From NCBI GenBank assembly GCA_964501415.1, contig CAZCSL010000021.1:1-22662 (forward strand): DNA of 22,662 nucleotides, written 5' to 3'. Positions 13,001 through 20,538 of this stretch are shown here, in pieces (position 1 is the stretch's first letter; each line of letters begins with the position of its first letter). This stretch comes from B1SED10-225 sp964501415. GTDB lineage: Bacteria; Bacillota_I; Bacilli_A; Izemoplasmatales; Izemoplasmataceae. The notes beneath the pieces are model-generated. The model made no database searches and had not been told where the DNA came from. It worked only from the letters and a program-made list of their open reading frames with translations. Made by a program: the position numbers and the translations under genes.

Positions 13001-14623
13001 TTACATCATTCCGGGCATGCCTTGTGGGGATTGTGGCTCATCATCTTCATCATCTAAATCGCTGATGGCCACTTCTGTGGTTATAAACATGCCTGCAATA
13101 GAAGCGGCGTTTTGCACGGCTGAGCGGGTAACTTTCGTCGGGTCGATAATGCCAGCTTCTAACATATCCACCCATGTGCCCGCCTTAGCATCAAAGCCTT
13201 CGTTGTTGGGCTTTTCTTTTTGCATGGCCAAGATTTCTTCGCCATCAAAACCGGCATTTTCCGCAATTTGATAGATGGGTTTTAAAAGCGCGTTTAAAAC
13301 GAGGTTAATGCCCTTTTGACGATCGACAATATCGTCTTTTAAGTCATCCTTAAGTTCATTATATACCTTGACCAATAAAGAGCCACCCCCCGCTACGATG
13401 CCTTCTTCAACCGCGGCTTTCGTCGCATTCAACGCATCTTCAATGCGGTGTTTTTTCTCTTTCATCTCCGTCTCGGTTGTCGCGCCAACTTTGACAATCG
13501 CCACCCCGTCGGTGAGTTTACCGAGACGTTCTTTAAGTTTTTTGACTTCATGTTCGGTTTCGGTGTTTTCAATTTGATTTTCAATTTCCGTTTTGCGCTC
13601 TTCAATGGCGCTTTGGCTACCGGCGCCTTCTAAAATCGTCGTCGAATCTTTGGTGATGATCACTTTTTTCGCCAAGCCTAAATCATCAAGCGAGGCATCT
13701 TTCAAATCCATATCTAAGTCTTTTGAATAGAAGGTTGCGCCTGTTAAAGTCGCTATATCGGCCAACATTGCCTTTTGATTGTCCCCAAAGCCTGGCGCTT
13801 TGGTTGCTACGACGTTGAAGGTGCCACGCAGTTTATTAACGACTAGCGTAGAGACTACTTCGTTTTCTAAATCATCCGCGATGATAAAGAGCGGTTTATT
13901 GTTTTCTACCACTTTTTCTAAAATCGGTAACACGTCTTTAATGGTCGATAATTTATGATCCGTTACTAAAATGTTGGCATTTTCTAAAACCACTTCCATT
14001 TTTTCGCGGTCGGTGACCATATAAGGTGAAATATAGCCTTTGTCATACTGCATGCCTTCGACAAGTTCTAATTCCGTATCGAAACCTTTGGACTCATCGA
14101 CGGTAATCACGCCGTTTTTACCGACTTTATCCATCGCTTTAGCGATGATGTCACCGATATATTCATCCCCAGAAGAAACACTGGCAATACTGGCGATATC
14201 TTGGCTTGTCTCAATTTTACGGCTATGGGAGAAAATCTTTTCACTAACCGCTTTCGAGGCTTTTTCAATGCCTTCTCTTAATAATACGGGGTTAGCGCCT
14301 TTATCGACCGCACGAATGCCTTGGTGAATCATCGCTTGGGCCAACAAAGTGGCAGTGGTGGTGCCATCGCCTGCAGAATCATTGGTCTTAGAAGCGACTT
14401 CTTGGACCAATTGTGCGCCCATGTTTTCAAAATGATCTTTCAATTCGACTTCTTTGGCAATCGTAACGCCATCATTGGTAATCAGTGGTGATCCATAAGA
14501 TTTTTCTAAGATCACGTTTCGCCCTTTAGGTCCTAAGGTCACATTAACCGTTGAGGCAAGCTTATCGACGCCTGCGACCATTTTTTCGCGTGCTTTTTTT
14601 GCATAAATAATGTCTTTGCTCAT
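13001..14623 (-). CDS. groL: Chaperonin GroEL (60 kDa)
   Basis: ATP-driven folding chamber of 14 subunits in the cytosol, working with GroES. It is 540 aa from ATG 14623 (MSKDIIYAKKAREKM), chosen because GGAGGGTGA precedes it; the frame is open six codons further, overlapping groES. Hallmarks are TLGPKGRNVILEKSYGSP, the nucleotide-binding NDGVTIAKEVEL and DGTTTATLLAQ, and VVAGGGSLL-like VEEGIVAGGGSLL. The tail DDEPQSPQGMPGMM is a short version of the usual Gly-Gly-Met repeat. It lies 1 nt after the groES stop in a CIRCE-controlled operon. No terminator is visible just beyond it: an IS remnant begins 5 bp from its stop. Confidence 0.98.
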   Translation of the reverse strand: MSKDIIYAKKAREKMVAGVDKLASTVNVTLGPKGRNVILEKSYGSPLITNDGVTIAKEVELKDHFENMGAQLVQEVASKTNDSAGDGTTTATLLAQAMIHQGIRAVDKGANPVLLREGIEKASKAVSEKIFSHSRKIETSQDIASIASVSSGDEYIGDIIAKAMDKVGKNGVITVDESKGFDTELELVEGMQYDKGYISPYMVTDREKMEVVLENANILVTDHKLSTIKDVLPILEKVVENNKPLFIIADDLENEVVSTLVVNKLRGTFNVVATKAPGFGDNQKAMLADIATLTGATFYSKDLDMDLKDASLDDLGLAKKVIITKDSTTILEGAGSQSAIEERKTEIENQIENTETEHEVKKLKERLGKLTDGVAIVKVGATTETEMKEKKHRIEDALNATKAAVEEGIVAGGGSLLVKVYNELKDDLKDDIVDRQKGINLVLNALLKPIYQIAENAGFDGEEILAMQKEKPNNEGFDAKAGTWVDMLEAGIIDPTKVTRSAVQNAASIAGMFITTEVAISDLDDEDDEPQSPQGMPGMM

Positions 14624-14624
14624 C

Positions 14625-14900
14625 TTATTCACCCTCCACAATGGCTAATATATCGCTTTCTTTTAAAATCAAATACGTTTCGCCCTCATACGCCACATCG
14701 GTCGTGGCATAAGACTTGAATACGACCATATCGCCTTTTTTGACCGTCATTTTGTATTCATCGCTGCCAGGGCCTACAGCGATGACTTTCGCCATGGTAG
14801 GCGATTCTTGGTCATTAGACGTTAAAATAATGCCGCTTTTGGTTTTTTTCTCTGGCATTTCCTTTTTTAATACAACGTGCTCATTGAGCGGTTTTAACAT
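14625..14900 (-). CDS. groS: Co-chaperonin GroES (10 kDa)
   Basis: The lid of the GroEL chamber, a heptamer. It is 91 aa with the family start LKPLNEHVVLKKEMPEKKTKSGIIL (mobile loop ~residues 17-32) and the roof and barrel segments VIAVGPGSDEY, VKKGDMVVFKSYATTDV and YLILKESDILAIVE. ATG 14900 follows AGGAGG. It is first in the groES-groEL operon, transcribed from a consensus-like promoter overlapped by CIRCE. Confidence 0.98.
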   Translation of the reverse strand: MLKPLNEHVVLKKEMPEKKTKSGIILTSNDQESPTMAKVIAVGPGSDEYKMTVKKGDMVVFKSYATTDVAYEGETYLILKESDILAIVEGE

Positions 14901-14936
14901 GTTATATACCTCCTATTTTTGAATGAGATAATTGTT

Positions 14937-14963
14937 TTAGCACTCGATATCTTGGTGTGCTAA
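14937..14963 (-). promoter_or_regulatory. CIRCE element (HrcA operator)
   Basis: TTAGCACTC (14937-14945), 9-bp spacer, GTGTGCTAA (14955-14963). This is the CIRCE inverted repeat TTAGCACTC-N9-GAGTGCTAA with one mismatch. It spans the predicted transcription start of groES and implies an hrcA gene elsewhere in the genome. Confidence 0.95.
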
Positions 14964-14967
14964 TAAA

Positions 14968-14996
14968 AGTTTACAATAAGCTTTAAACCTTGTCAA
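14968..14996 (-). promoter_or_regulatory. Sigma-A promoter of groES-groEL
   Basis: On the minus strand, TTGACA (plus 14991-14996), 17-bp spacer, TAAACT (plus 14968-14973), with the start expected inside CIRCE. Confidence 0.88.
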
Positions 14997-15051
14997 GGGG
15001 GAGGACTCAAAAAAATAAACAAACAACGTTAGCCTTAAATGATAGCTTTGA

Positions 15052-15080
15052 TTGACAAAACCGCGATGCTTTAATATAAT
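15052..15080 (+). promoter_or_regulatory. Consensus sigma-A promoter of the riboflavin operon
   Basis: TTGACA (15052-15057), 17-bp spacer, TATAAT (15075-15080): both hexamers match consensus exactly. It lies just before the FMN riboswitch and is divergent from groES. Confidence 0.93.
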
Positions 15081-15095
15081 TAGTGTGTTAATAAA

Positions 15096-15202
15096 TATCT
15101 TCAGGGCAGGGTGCAATTCCCGACCGGCGGTAAAAGTCCGCGAGCGCAAGCTGAATCGGTGCAATTCCGATACCGACCGTATAGTCTGGATGGGAGAAGA
15201 TC
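15096..15202 (+). promoter_or_regulatory. FMN riboswitch (RFN element)
   Basis: The closing stem ATCTTC (15097-15102) pairs with GAAGAT (15196-15201). Between them are the hallmark blocks AGGGCAGGGTGCAATTCCC, GACCGGCGGTAAAAGTCCGC, GAGC...GAATCGGTGCAATTCCGA and ACCGACCGTATAGTCTGGAT in order. When FMN is bound, transcription of the ribDEBAH-HAD operon should end at the following terminator. Confidence 0.97.
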
Positions 15203-15234
15203 AGTGTTTTTTTACACGCGCTTTTGCCATTGGT

Positions 15235-15257
15235 ATGCCCTGAAAAGGGCATTTTTT
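15235..15257 (+). terminator. FMN-controlled terminator ahead of ribD
   Basis: Stem ATGCCCT (15235-15241), loop GAAA, AGGGCAT (15246-15252), then a T-run. TGCCCTGAA (15236-15244) is exactly complementary to TTCAGGGCA (15100-15108) on the 5' side of the aptamer, giving the antiterminator pairing. Confidence 0.92.
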
Positions 15258-15276
15258 AATGAAAGCGGGTGATTTT

Positions 15277-16386
15277 TTGCATAAACACTATATGCGCATG
15301 GCTTTAGATGAAGCCAAAAAAGGCTTGGGTTTTACCAATCCGAACCCGATGGTAGGCGCGGTGATTGTCAAAGACGGCGCTATCATCGCAAAAGGCTATC
15401 ATCAAAAGCATGGTGAAGCGCACGCTGAGATTAATGCGCTTAAAATCGCCAAAGAAAAAGCCTTGGGTGCCACCATGTATGTGACCTTGGAACCCTGTTC
15501 ACACTACGGTAAAACCCCACCTTGCACAAACGCGATCATCGAAGCTGGTATCAAACGCGTCATCATCGCCTCTAAAGACCCTAACCCTTTGGTCGCAGGA
15601 CGCGGCATTGAGGCGTTAAAAGCCTCAGGCATTGAGGTCATTGAAGGCGTTTTGGATCAAGCCAATCAAGATTTGAACAAAGTTTTCTTTCATTATATGC
15701 GTGAACAAAAGCCTTATGTCACGATGAAAACCGCGATGAGCCTCGATGGTAAAATTGCGACTAAAAGCTATGATTCAAAGTGGATCACCAACGAAAAAAG
15801 CAGAGCGTTCGTACACGAATCAAGAGCTCAACATATGGCGATTATGGTTGGCTATGGTACGGTATTGCATGATAACCCGCGCTTGACGGCCCGTTTAGAT
15901 AAACCGCTAAGACAGCCCATTCGCATCATTTGTGATACGTATGGTCAAATGCCCCTAGAAAGCCAGGTATTAAATACCACGGCAGCCAAAACCTTAATCG
16001 CGACCACAACGCTTGCGCCCAAAGATAAACTTGAAGCCTTTAAAGCTAAAGGCGCCGAGGTTATCACCGTGCCACTGAGTCAAGGTGATTTAGATTTAAA
16101 CACCTTGATGAGACAACTCAAAGACCGTCAAATCGACAGCGTGTATTTAGAAGGCGGTGCGACGTTAAATGACGCGGCGGTGCGCGCGGGTATTGTCTGT
16201 GAAGTGCATAGTTTTATCGCTCCGATCATTTTAGGCAGTAAAGCGGCTATCACACCGGTTGGGGGCCTAGGTTTTAATACGATCAAAGAAGCCCCACGTT
16301 TCAAACGTCGGGACATTAAAACGTTTGAGGATGATATCTTGATTATCTATGAAAAGAGGGATGCGGATGTTCACCGGAATCATTGA
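15277..16386 (+). CDS. ribD: Bifunctional riboflavin biosynthesis deaminase/reductase RibD
   Basis: Deaminates, then reduces, the pyrimidine intermediate made from GTP, yielding the phosphorylated ribitylaminouracil. N-terminal deaminase (~1-145): HGEAHAEINAL and TLEPCSHYGKTPPCTNAII supply the zinc ligands His/Cys/Cys and the proton-shuttle Glu. C-terminal reductase (~150-365): KTAMSLDGKIAT, SKWITNE, GYGTVLHDNPRLTAR, YLEGGATLN. I prefer TTG 15277: GCGGGTGAT lies just before it, and the resulting MHKHYMRMALDEAKKG aligns exactly with Bacillus RibD (MEEYYMKLALDLAKQG). The alternative ATG 15259 would directly abut the terminator T-run and adds six residues. The 369-aa length is normal. It overlaps ribE by 20 nt. 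Confidence 0.93.
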   Translation: MHKHYMRMALDEAKKGLGFTNPNPMVGAVIVKDGAIIAKGYHQKHGEAHAEINALKIAKEKALGATMYVTLEPCSHYGKTPPCTNAIIEAGIKRVIIASKDPNPLVAGRGIEALKASGIEVIEGVLDQANQDLNKVFFHYMREQKPYVTMKTAMSLDGKIATKSYDSKWITNEKSRAFVHESRAQHMAIMVGYGTVLHDNPRLTARLDKPLRQPIRIICDTYGQMPLESQVLNTTAAKTLIATTTLAPKDKLEAFKAKGAEVITVPLSQGDLDLNTLMRQLKDRQIDSVYLEGGATLNDAAVRAGIVCEVHSFIAPIILGSKAAITPVGGLGFNTIKEAPRFKRRDIKTFEDDILIIYEKRDADVHRNH

Positions 16387-17002
16387 AGAAATAGGCACGC
16401 TTAAGGCAATCCAAAAGGGGCCCAGTAGTGCGCGTTTACATATTAAAGCACAAAAGGTCTTAGATGACCTTAAGCTTGGGGATTCTTTAGCCACCGATGG
16501 CGTGTGTTTGACGATTACCAATATATATCAAGATAGCTTGAAAGTAGACGTCATGCACGAAACGCTAAATAAAAGCACCCTAGGAGACTTAAAAGCCGGC
16601 GATCGATTAAATTTGGAACGCGCCATGCGGCTAAGTGATCGTATTGGCGGGCATATTCTCAGCGGTCATATCGATGGGGTGGGAAAAATTGAACGGTTTG
16701 AAAAAGACGATATTGCCACGTGGGTTTATATTCAAACGAGTAAGCATCTATTAAAATATATGGTCGATAAGGGTTCAATTGCGATTGACGGTATCAGTTT
16801 AACGATTGGCACGGTCACTGAGAAGGGCTTTAACGTATCGATCATTCCCCATACGCAAGCACAAACCACGCTGTTGGATAAAGCGGTTGGGACCCACGTT
16901 AATTTAGAAGTTGACTTGTTAGCCAAATACGTTGAAAAACTGGTGCACCGAGAAAAAGACACCCCATTAGATGAAGCATTTTTAAAAAAACATGGCTTTT
17001 AA
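16367..17002 (+). CDS. ribE: Riboflavin synthase, alpha chain
   Basis: Final step: dismutation of two lumazine molecules to riboflavin. It is 211 aa starting MFTGIIEEIGTL, the invariant N-terminus, at ATG 16367 behind GAGGGATG; the frame is open six codons upstream within ribD. Two homologous lumazine-binding repeats are visible: repeat 1 (~1-95) with LGDSLATDGVCLTI and NLERAMRL, and repeat 2 (~96-195) with GGHILSGHIDGVG, KGSIAIDGISLTI, IPHTQAQTTL and VNLEVDLLAKYVEKL. The overlap with ribD and the 12-nt gap to ribBA fit one transcript. Confidence 0.97.
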   Translation: MFTGIIEEIGTLKAIQKGPSSARLHIKAQKVLDDLKLGDSLATDGVCLTITNIYQDSLKVDVMHETLNKSTLGDLKAGDRLNLERAMRLSDRIGGHILSGHIDGVGKIERFEKDDIATWVYIQTSKHLLKYMVDKGSIAIDGISLTIGTVTEKGFNVSIIPHTQAQTTLLDKAVGTHVNLEVDLLAKYVEKLVHREKDTPLDEAFLKKHGF

Positions 17003-17014
17003 AGGAGGCAAAGC

Positions 17015-18229
17015 ATGTTCGATAGTATAAAAGACGGCATCGAAGCGATCAAAAAAGGTGAGATGATCATCGTCATCGACGATGAAGACCGAGAAAACGA
17101 AGGCGATTTGGTCATGGCCGCGGAAAAAGCCACGCCTGAGGCGATTAATTTTATGGCCAAACATGGGCGCGGTTTAATATGTTTACCGTTGGTGATGCAT
17201 GATATTAAACGTTTGGAATTAAAACCTATGGTCAAGGAAAATACCGACCAGTTTCAAACCGCCTTTACCGAATCCATCGATGCGATCGATACAACCACAG
17301 GCATCAGTGCGCATGAACGCGCCCTCACGATTAAAAAAGCCATCGATGAAAACGCCACTGCCGCAGACTTTAAAAGACCAGGTCATATCTTTCCCTTAAT
17401 TGCCAGGGAAGGTGGGGTTTTAAAACGCGCAGGCCATACAGAAGCCGCCGTTGATTTGGCCCAATTAGCAGGTTTAAAACCCGCAGGCGTCATCTGTGAG
17501 ATCATGAATGAAGATGGGTCAATGGCGCGGGTGGATGATTTGATTGCCTATAAAAAGAAACATCATCTAAAAATGGTAACCATCGCCGATTTAATTCGAT
17601 GGAGGCGAAAACAAGACTCTTACATCAGACGTTCTGCAGAAGCGATACTGCCAACCGAGCACGGCGAATTTAACATGATCGGGTATGAAAACACCTTAAA
17701 CCAAGAACACCATGTGGCCTTAGTCAAAGGAGAAATTACCCCTGATGAGCCCGTCTTGCTTAGAGTCCATAGCGAGTGTCTGACGGGCGATGCTTTTTCC
17801 TCCAAACGCTGTGATTGCGGCGAACAATTAAACGCCGCTTTGCACAAGATTGAGGCAGAAGGCCGCGGGATTTTGCTTTATATGCGCCAAGAAGGCCGCG
17901 GGATTGGCTTAATCAATAAGATAAAAGCCTACCATTTGCAAGACCAAGGCATGGATACCGTTGAGGCCAATGAAGCCCTGGGCTTTCCCGATGATATGCG
18001 GGATTATGGCATCGGGGCACAAATACTTAAAGACCTCGGGGTCAAAAAGATCCGTCTCATCACCAATAACCCTAGAAAAATTGGTGGCCTGAGCGGTTAT
18101 GGCTTAGAAATTGTAGAACGCGTAGCGATTCAAATGAATCACAATGAGCGCAATGAGACGTATTTAAAAACCAAAAAAAATAAATTAGGACATTATTTAA
18201 AATTTAAGGAGGATTCACATGAAAATTAA
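17015..18229 (+). CDS. ribBA: Bifunctional DHBP synthase / GTP cyclohydrolase II RibBA
   Basis: Makes both starting compounds of riboflavin: dihydroxybutanone phosphate from ribulose 5-phosphate, and the pyrimidine from GTP. It is 404 aa from ATG 17015 behind AAAGGAGG. N-terminal RibB half (~1-200): IVIDDEDRENEGDLVMAAE (metal and catalytic Asp/Glu), HGRGLICLPL, TTTGISAHERALTI, GHIFPLIAREGGVLKRAGHT, AGLKPAGVICEI. C-terminal RibA half (~205-400): LRVHSECLTGDAFSSKRCDC, which gives the three zinc cysteines, then LLYMRQEGRGIGL and RLITNNPRKIGGL. Both active sites look complete. Its last 11 nt overlap ribH. Confidence 0.97.
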   Translation: MFDSIKDGIEAIKKGEMIIVIDDEDRENEGDLVMAAEKATPEAINFMAKHGRGLICLPLVMHDIKRLELKPMVKENTDQFQTAFTESIDAIDTTTGISAHERALTIKKAIDENATAADFKRPGHIFPLIAREGGVLKRAGHTEAAVDLAQLAGLKPAGVICEIMNEDGSMARVDDLIAYKKKHHLKMVTIADLIRWRRKQDSYIRRSAEAILPTEHGEFNMIGYENTLNQEHHVALVKGEITPDEPVLLRVHSECLTGDAFSSKRCDCGEQLNAALHKIEAEGRGILLYMRQEGRGIGLINKIKAYHLQDQGMDTVEANEALGFPDDMRDYGIGAQILKDLGVKKIRLITNNPRKIGGLSGYGLEIVERVAIQMNHNERNETYLKTKKNKLGHYLKFKEDSHEN

Positions 18230-18680
18230 CGAAGGATTACTAGATGCCAAAGGGTTAAAGGTTCATATCGTTTTGGGTAGATTTAATGAATTCATTGGTT
18301 CCAAACTCTTAGAGGGCGCCAAAGATGCTTTAAAACGTCATGGTTTGAATGAGGACGATTTATCCCTCACCTATGTTCCAGGTGCTTTTGAAATGCCACT
18401 GGTGGCTAAAAAAATTGCCTCAAAAGGCGATTGCGATGTCGTGATAACCTTAGGGGCTGTCATCCGGGGCTCAACGCCACACTTTGATTATGTAGCCAAT
18501 GAAGTTACCAAAGGCATTGCAAATGTATCGCTACAAACCAATGTCCCCATCATTTTCGGTGTACTAACAACCGACAATATCGAACAAGCGATTGAGCGTG
18601 CAGGGACAAAATCAGGCAATAAAGGCTATGATGCGGCAATGAGCGCTATTGAAATGGCCAATTTGTTTAAAAGCTTATGA
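18219..18680 (+). CDS. ribH: 6,7-dimethyl-8-ribityllumazine synthase
   Basis: Condenses ribitylaminouracil with dihydroxybutanone phosphate; forms pentamers or 60-mers. It is 153 aa from ATG 18219 behind AAGGAGG, overlapping ribBA by 11 nt. Family blocks are IVLGRFNEFIGSKLLEGA, YVPGAFEMPLVAKKIA, TLGAVIRGSTPHFDYVANEV (active-site His/Phe) and PIIFGVLTTDNIEQAIERAG. Its substrate must be dephosphorylated first, and the next gene, overlapping by 4 nt, encodes a candidate phosphatase. Confidence 0.98.
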   Translation: MKINEGLLDAKGLKVHIVLGRFNEFIGSKLLEGAKDALKRHGLNEDDLSLTYVPGAFEMPLVAKKIASKGDCDVVITLGAVIRGSTPHFDYVANEVTKGIANVSLQTNVPIIFGVLTTDNIEQAIERAGTKSGNKGYDAAMSAIEMANLFKSL

Positions 18681-19339
18681 TCGATAAAACCAAGATTAAG
18701 ACGGTCCTTTTTGATTATGATGGGACCTTACATAACACGCTTAAAATATATGAAAAAGCCTTTAAGACGGTTTATGAAAGCTTAGTTAGAGATTTTGGGG
18801 CGCCTAAAAAAACCTGGCAAGCCTCAGAAATTGCTAAGTTTTTAGGTCAAACACCGACGCAAATGTGGTCTCATTTTGGAGAAGACTTATCAGATGAAGC
18901 CAAACAAACCGGGTTAAAGCGCTTATCAAAGACGCTCGATTCAGCCATTCAAAAGGGTCAAGCCGAACTTTATGATGGCGCCCTTGAAGTCTTAGACTAT
19001 TTAAAACAAAAAGGCTATTATCTAGTCTTTATTTCCAATTGCAAACAGTATTATTTAGAGGCCCACAAAGCGGCTTTTGGTTTGGACCGCTATTTTGACT
19101 TAATGGTTTGTAGTGAAACTTTTGAAGGCATTCAAGATAAGGATAAGGTATTGGCACAAATATTACCCAAGCTGCCTAAAGCGGGTGTCATCGTAGGTGA
19201 CCGACACCATGATATGGAAGCCGGCATAAAAAACGGCCTTTATACCATCGGGGTCAATTATGGCTTTGGCAACGATGAGGAATTAAGTGTCGCCGATATG
19301 CGCATCGATGATATCAAGACGCTAAAAACGTTGTTATAA
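18677..19339 (+). CDS. HAD-superfamily phosphatase in the riboflavin operon
   Basis: A 220-aa HAD hydrolase with a helical C1 cap (phosphoglycolate-phosphatase-like). Motif I LFDYDGTL carries the nucleophile Asp13 and Asp15; the cap spans ~20-85; motif II is VFISN; the motif III Lys lies in KDKVLAQIL; motif IV is GVIVGDRHHDMEAG. ATG 18677 overlaps the ribH stop (ATGA), so it is translationally coupled to the FMN-regulated operon. The riboflavin pathway needs a phosphatase between RibD and RibH. In Bacillus and E. coli unlinked HAD enzymes (YcsE, YwtE, YitU; YigB, YbjI) do this. The coupling makes it the best candidate here, but HAD specificity cannot be read from sequence. An FMN phosphatase is the alternative. 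Confidence 0.87.
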   Translation: MIDKTKIKTVLFDYDGTLHNTLKIYEKAFKTVYESLVRDFGAPKKTWQASEIAKFLGQTPTQMWSHFGEDLSDEAKQTGLKRLSKTLDSAIQKGQAELYDGALEVLDYLKQKGYYLVFISNCKQYYLEAHKAAFGLDRYFDLMVCSETFEGIQDKDKVLAQILPKLPKAGVIVGDRHHDMEAGIKNGLYTIGVNYGFGNDEELSVADMRIDDIKTLKTLL

Positions 19340-19390
19340 ATGATCTTGCAAAAACACGCTTGATTTATACTAGGCATGATTACGTGCTTA

Positions 19391-19399
19391 TGTTAAAAT
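19391..19399 (+). promoter_or_regulatory. Extended -10 promoter of the PTS_EIIC_2-like gene
   Basis: TGT-TAAAAT with no good -35, 33 bp before the ATG. No terminator is seen between the HAD gene and this point, so riboflavin-operon readthrough is also possible. Confidence 0.45.
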
Positions 19400-19432
19400 G
19401 TAGACGGTAAAATACATTTAGAGGAGCCTTAT

Positions 19433-20494
19433 ATGTCAGAAGAAACGAAACGAAAACGCGTATTGAATTACTTGATTAAAACGTTAAACGGCATGGCCCT
19501 AGGATTATTTTCTACTTTAATCATTGGGGTGATTATTGAACAAATCGGTCTTTTGGTCGGTTTGGTCTCATTTTTAGATTTTAGCTTATTTGGACAAGCA
19601 ACCCTCTCAGAACATCTAATTAATCTAGGAAATATCTTAAAAGGCTTTATGGGTCTTGGTATTGGCCTAGGCGTTGCTTTTAGCCTCAATCTCAAAGGCT
19701 TAGCACTCATCGGTGGGGCGATGGCAGGAGGCATCGGGACTCAGGTACATAACGATCCTGTGGTCGCTTATTTAACAACGATAGCGGCGATTGAAGGCTT
19801 GCGCTTTATTTTACGTAAAAAGACGCCACTGGATATATTGTTGATTCCCTTGATTAGTGGGTTGATTGCTTTTTTCGTTGCCAATCTAATCGGTACTCCC
19901 GTCAACTTTGTCATGACGGCCTTAGGAACTTACGTAAAAACCGCCACTGAGTATCAACCATTCTTTATGGGTGTGGTTTTAGCCGTGATCATTGGAATGG
20001 CATTAACCTCGCCCATTTCATCCGCTGCGATTGCCATTGCTATTTCGCCTGTAGACCAAAATATCGGTCTTATCGGTATTGCTGGTGGGGCCGCCGTCGT
20101 TGGTGGTGCTACACAAATGTTAGGCTTTGCGGTGATGAGCCGCAAAGACAACAACATTGGTACGGTAATCTCCATCGGTATCGGGACTTCGATGTTGCAG
20201 TTTAAAAACATCTTGAAAAAACCGATTATTTGGTTACCACCCATTATCGTCTCTGCCATTTTAGGCCCTATATCAACCTTGGTCTTCCGTTTAGAATCCA
20301 CCGCCATTGGCAGTGGGATGGGGACGTCTAGTTTTGTGGGGCAAATCGGCGTTTTAGATGCGATGGGTCATAGCGTTAGTGTCTATTTGAGCATCTTCAT
20401 TTTACACTTTGTCTTACCGATTACCTTAGTTTGGTTATGCGATCGACTCTTTAGATTCAAAGGGTGGATTAAAGAAGGTGACTTCACCTTATAA
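19433..20494 (+). CDS. PTS_EIIC_2 / PfoR-like polytopic membrane protein
   Basis: A 353-aa protein from ATG 19433 (AGAGGAG upstream) with about ten hydrophobic helices. Its Gly-rich loops (GLGIGLGVAFSL, GGAMAGGIGTQVHNDPVVAYL, GMALTSPISSAAIAIAISP, AGGAAVVGGATQMLGFAV) and the Pro-rich turn KKPIIWLPPIIVSAILGP are the pattern of the PTS_EIIC_2 (PfoR, COG3641) family. Members resemble the IIC channel of sugar PTS permeases but lack fused IIA/IIB domains; the clostridial PfoR was named as a toxin regulator. Substrate and role are unknown. No PTS gene is adjacent. It has its own promoter and terminator. Confidence 0.82.
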   Translation: MSEETKRKRVLNYLIKTLNGMALGLFSTLIIGVIIEQIGLLVGLVSFLDFSLFGQATLSEHLINLGNILKGFMGLGIGLGVAFSLNLKGLALIGGAMAGGIGTQVHNDPVVAYLTTIAAIEGLRFILRKKTPLDILLIPLISGLIAFFVANLIGTPVNFVMTALGTYVKTATEYQPFFMGVVLAVIIGMALTSPISSAAIAIAISPVDQNIGLIGIAGGAAVVGGATQMLGFAVMSRKDNNIGTVISIGIGTSMLQFKNILKKPIIWLPPIIVSAILGPISTLVFRLESTAIGSGMGTSSFVGQIGVLDAMGHSVSVYLSIFILHFVLPITLVWLCDRLFRFKGWIKEGDFTL

Positions 20495-20507
20495 CGCCTT
20501 AAACAAG

Positions 20508-20538
20508 AAAAAAACTGCTTTCTAAGCAGTTTTTTTTT
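20508..20538. terminator. Bidirectional terminator between the PTS_EIIC_2-like gene and rarA
   Basis: Stem AAAAAAACTGCTT (20508-20520) with AAGCAGTTTTTTT (from 20524), 3-nt loop, T-run to 20538 on the plus strand and a matching A-run for the minus strand. The rarA stop codon (20537-20539) overlaps its edge. Confidence 0.88.

Noticed and set aside
12565..13065. 166-codon open frame on the plus strand
   Set aside because: Only its first part (to ~12790) has membrane-protein character. The rest is an out-of-frame reading of the ISL3 transposase and the IS end, then antisense of groEL.
13017..14327. Several 60-95-codon plus-strand frames opposite groEL
   Set aside because: Ser/Pro/Cys-rich shadows of a conserved minus-strand gene.
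15052..15243. 63-codon plus-strand frame
   Set aside because: It lies wholly in the riboflavin promoter and FMN riboswitch.
19954..20307. 117-codon minus-strand frame opposite the PTS_EIIC_2-like gene
   Set aside because: Low-complexity Pro/Ala/Met/Thr translation, the mirror of a hydrophobic membrane gene.
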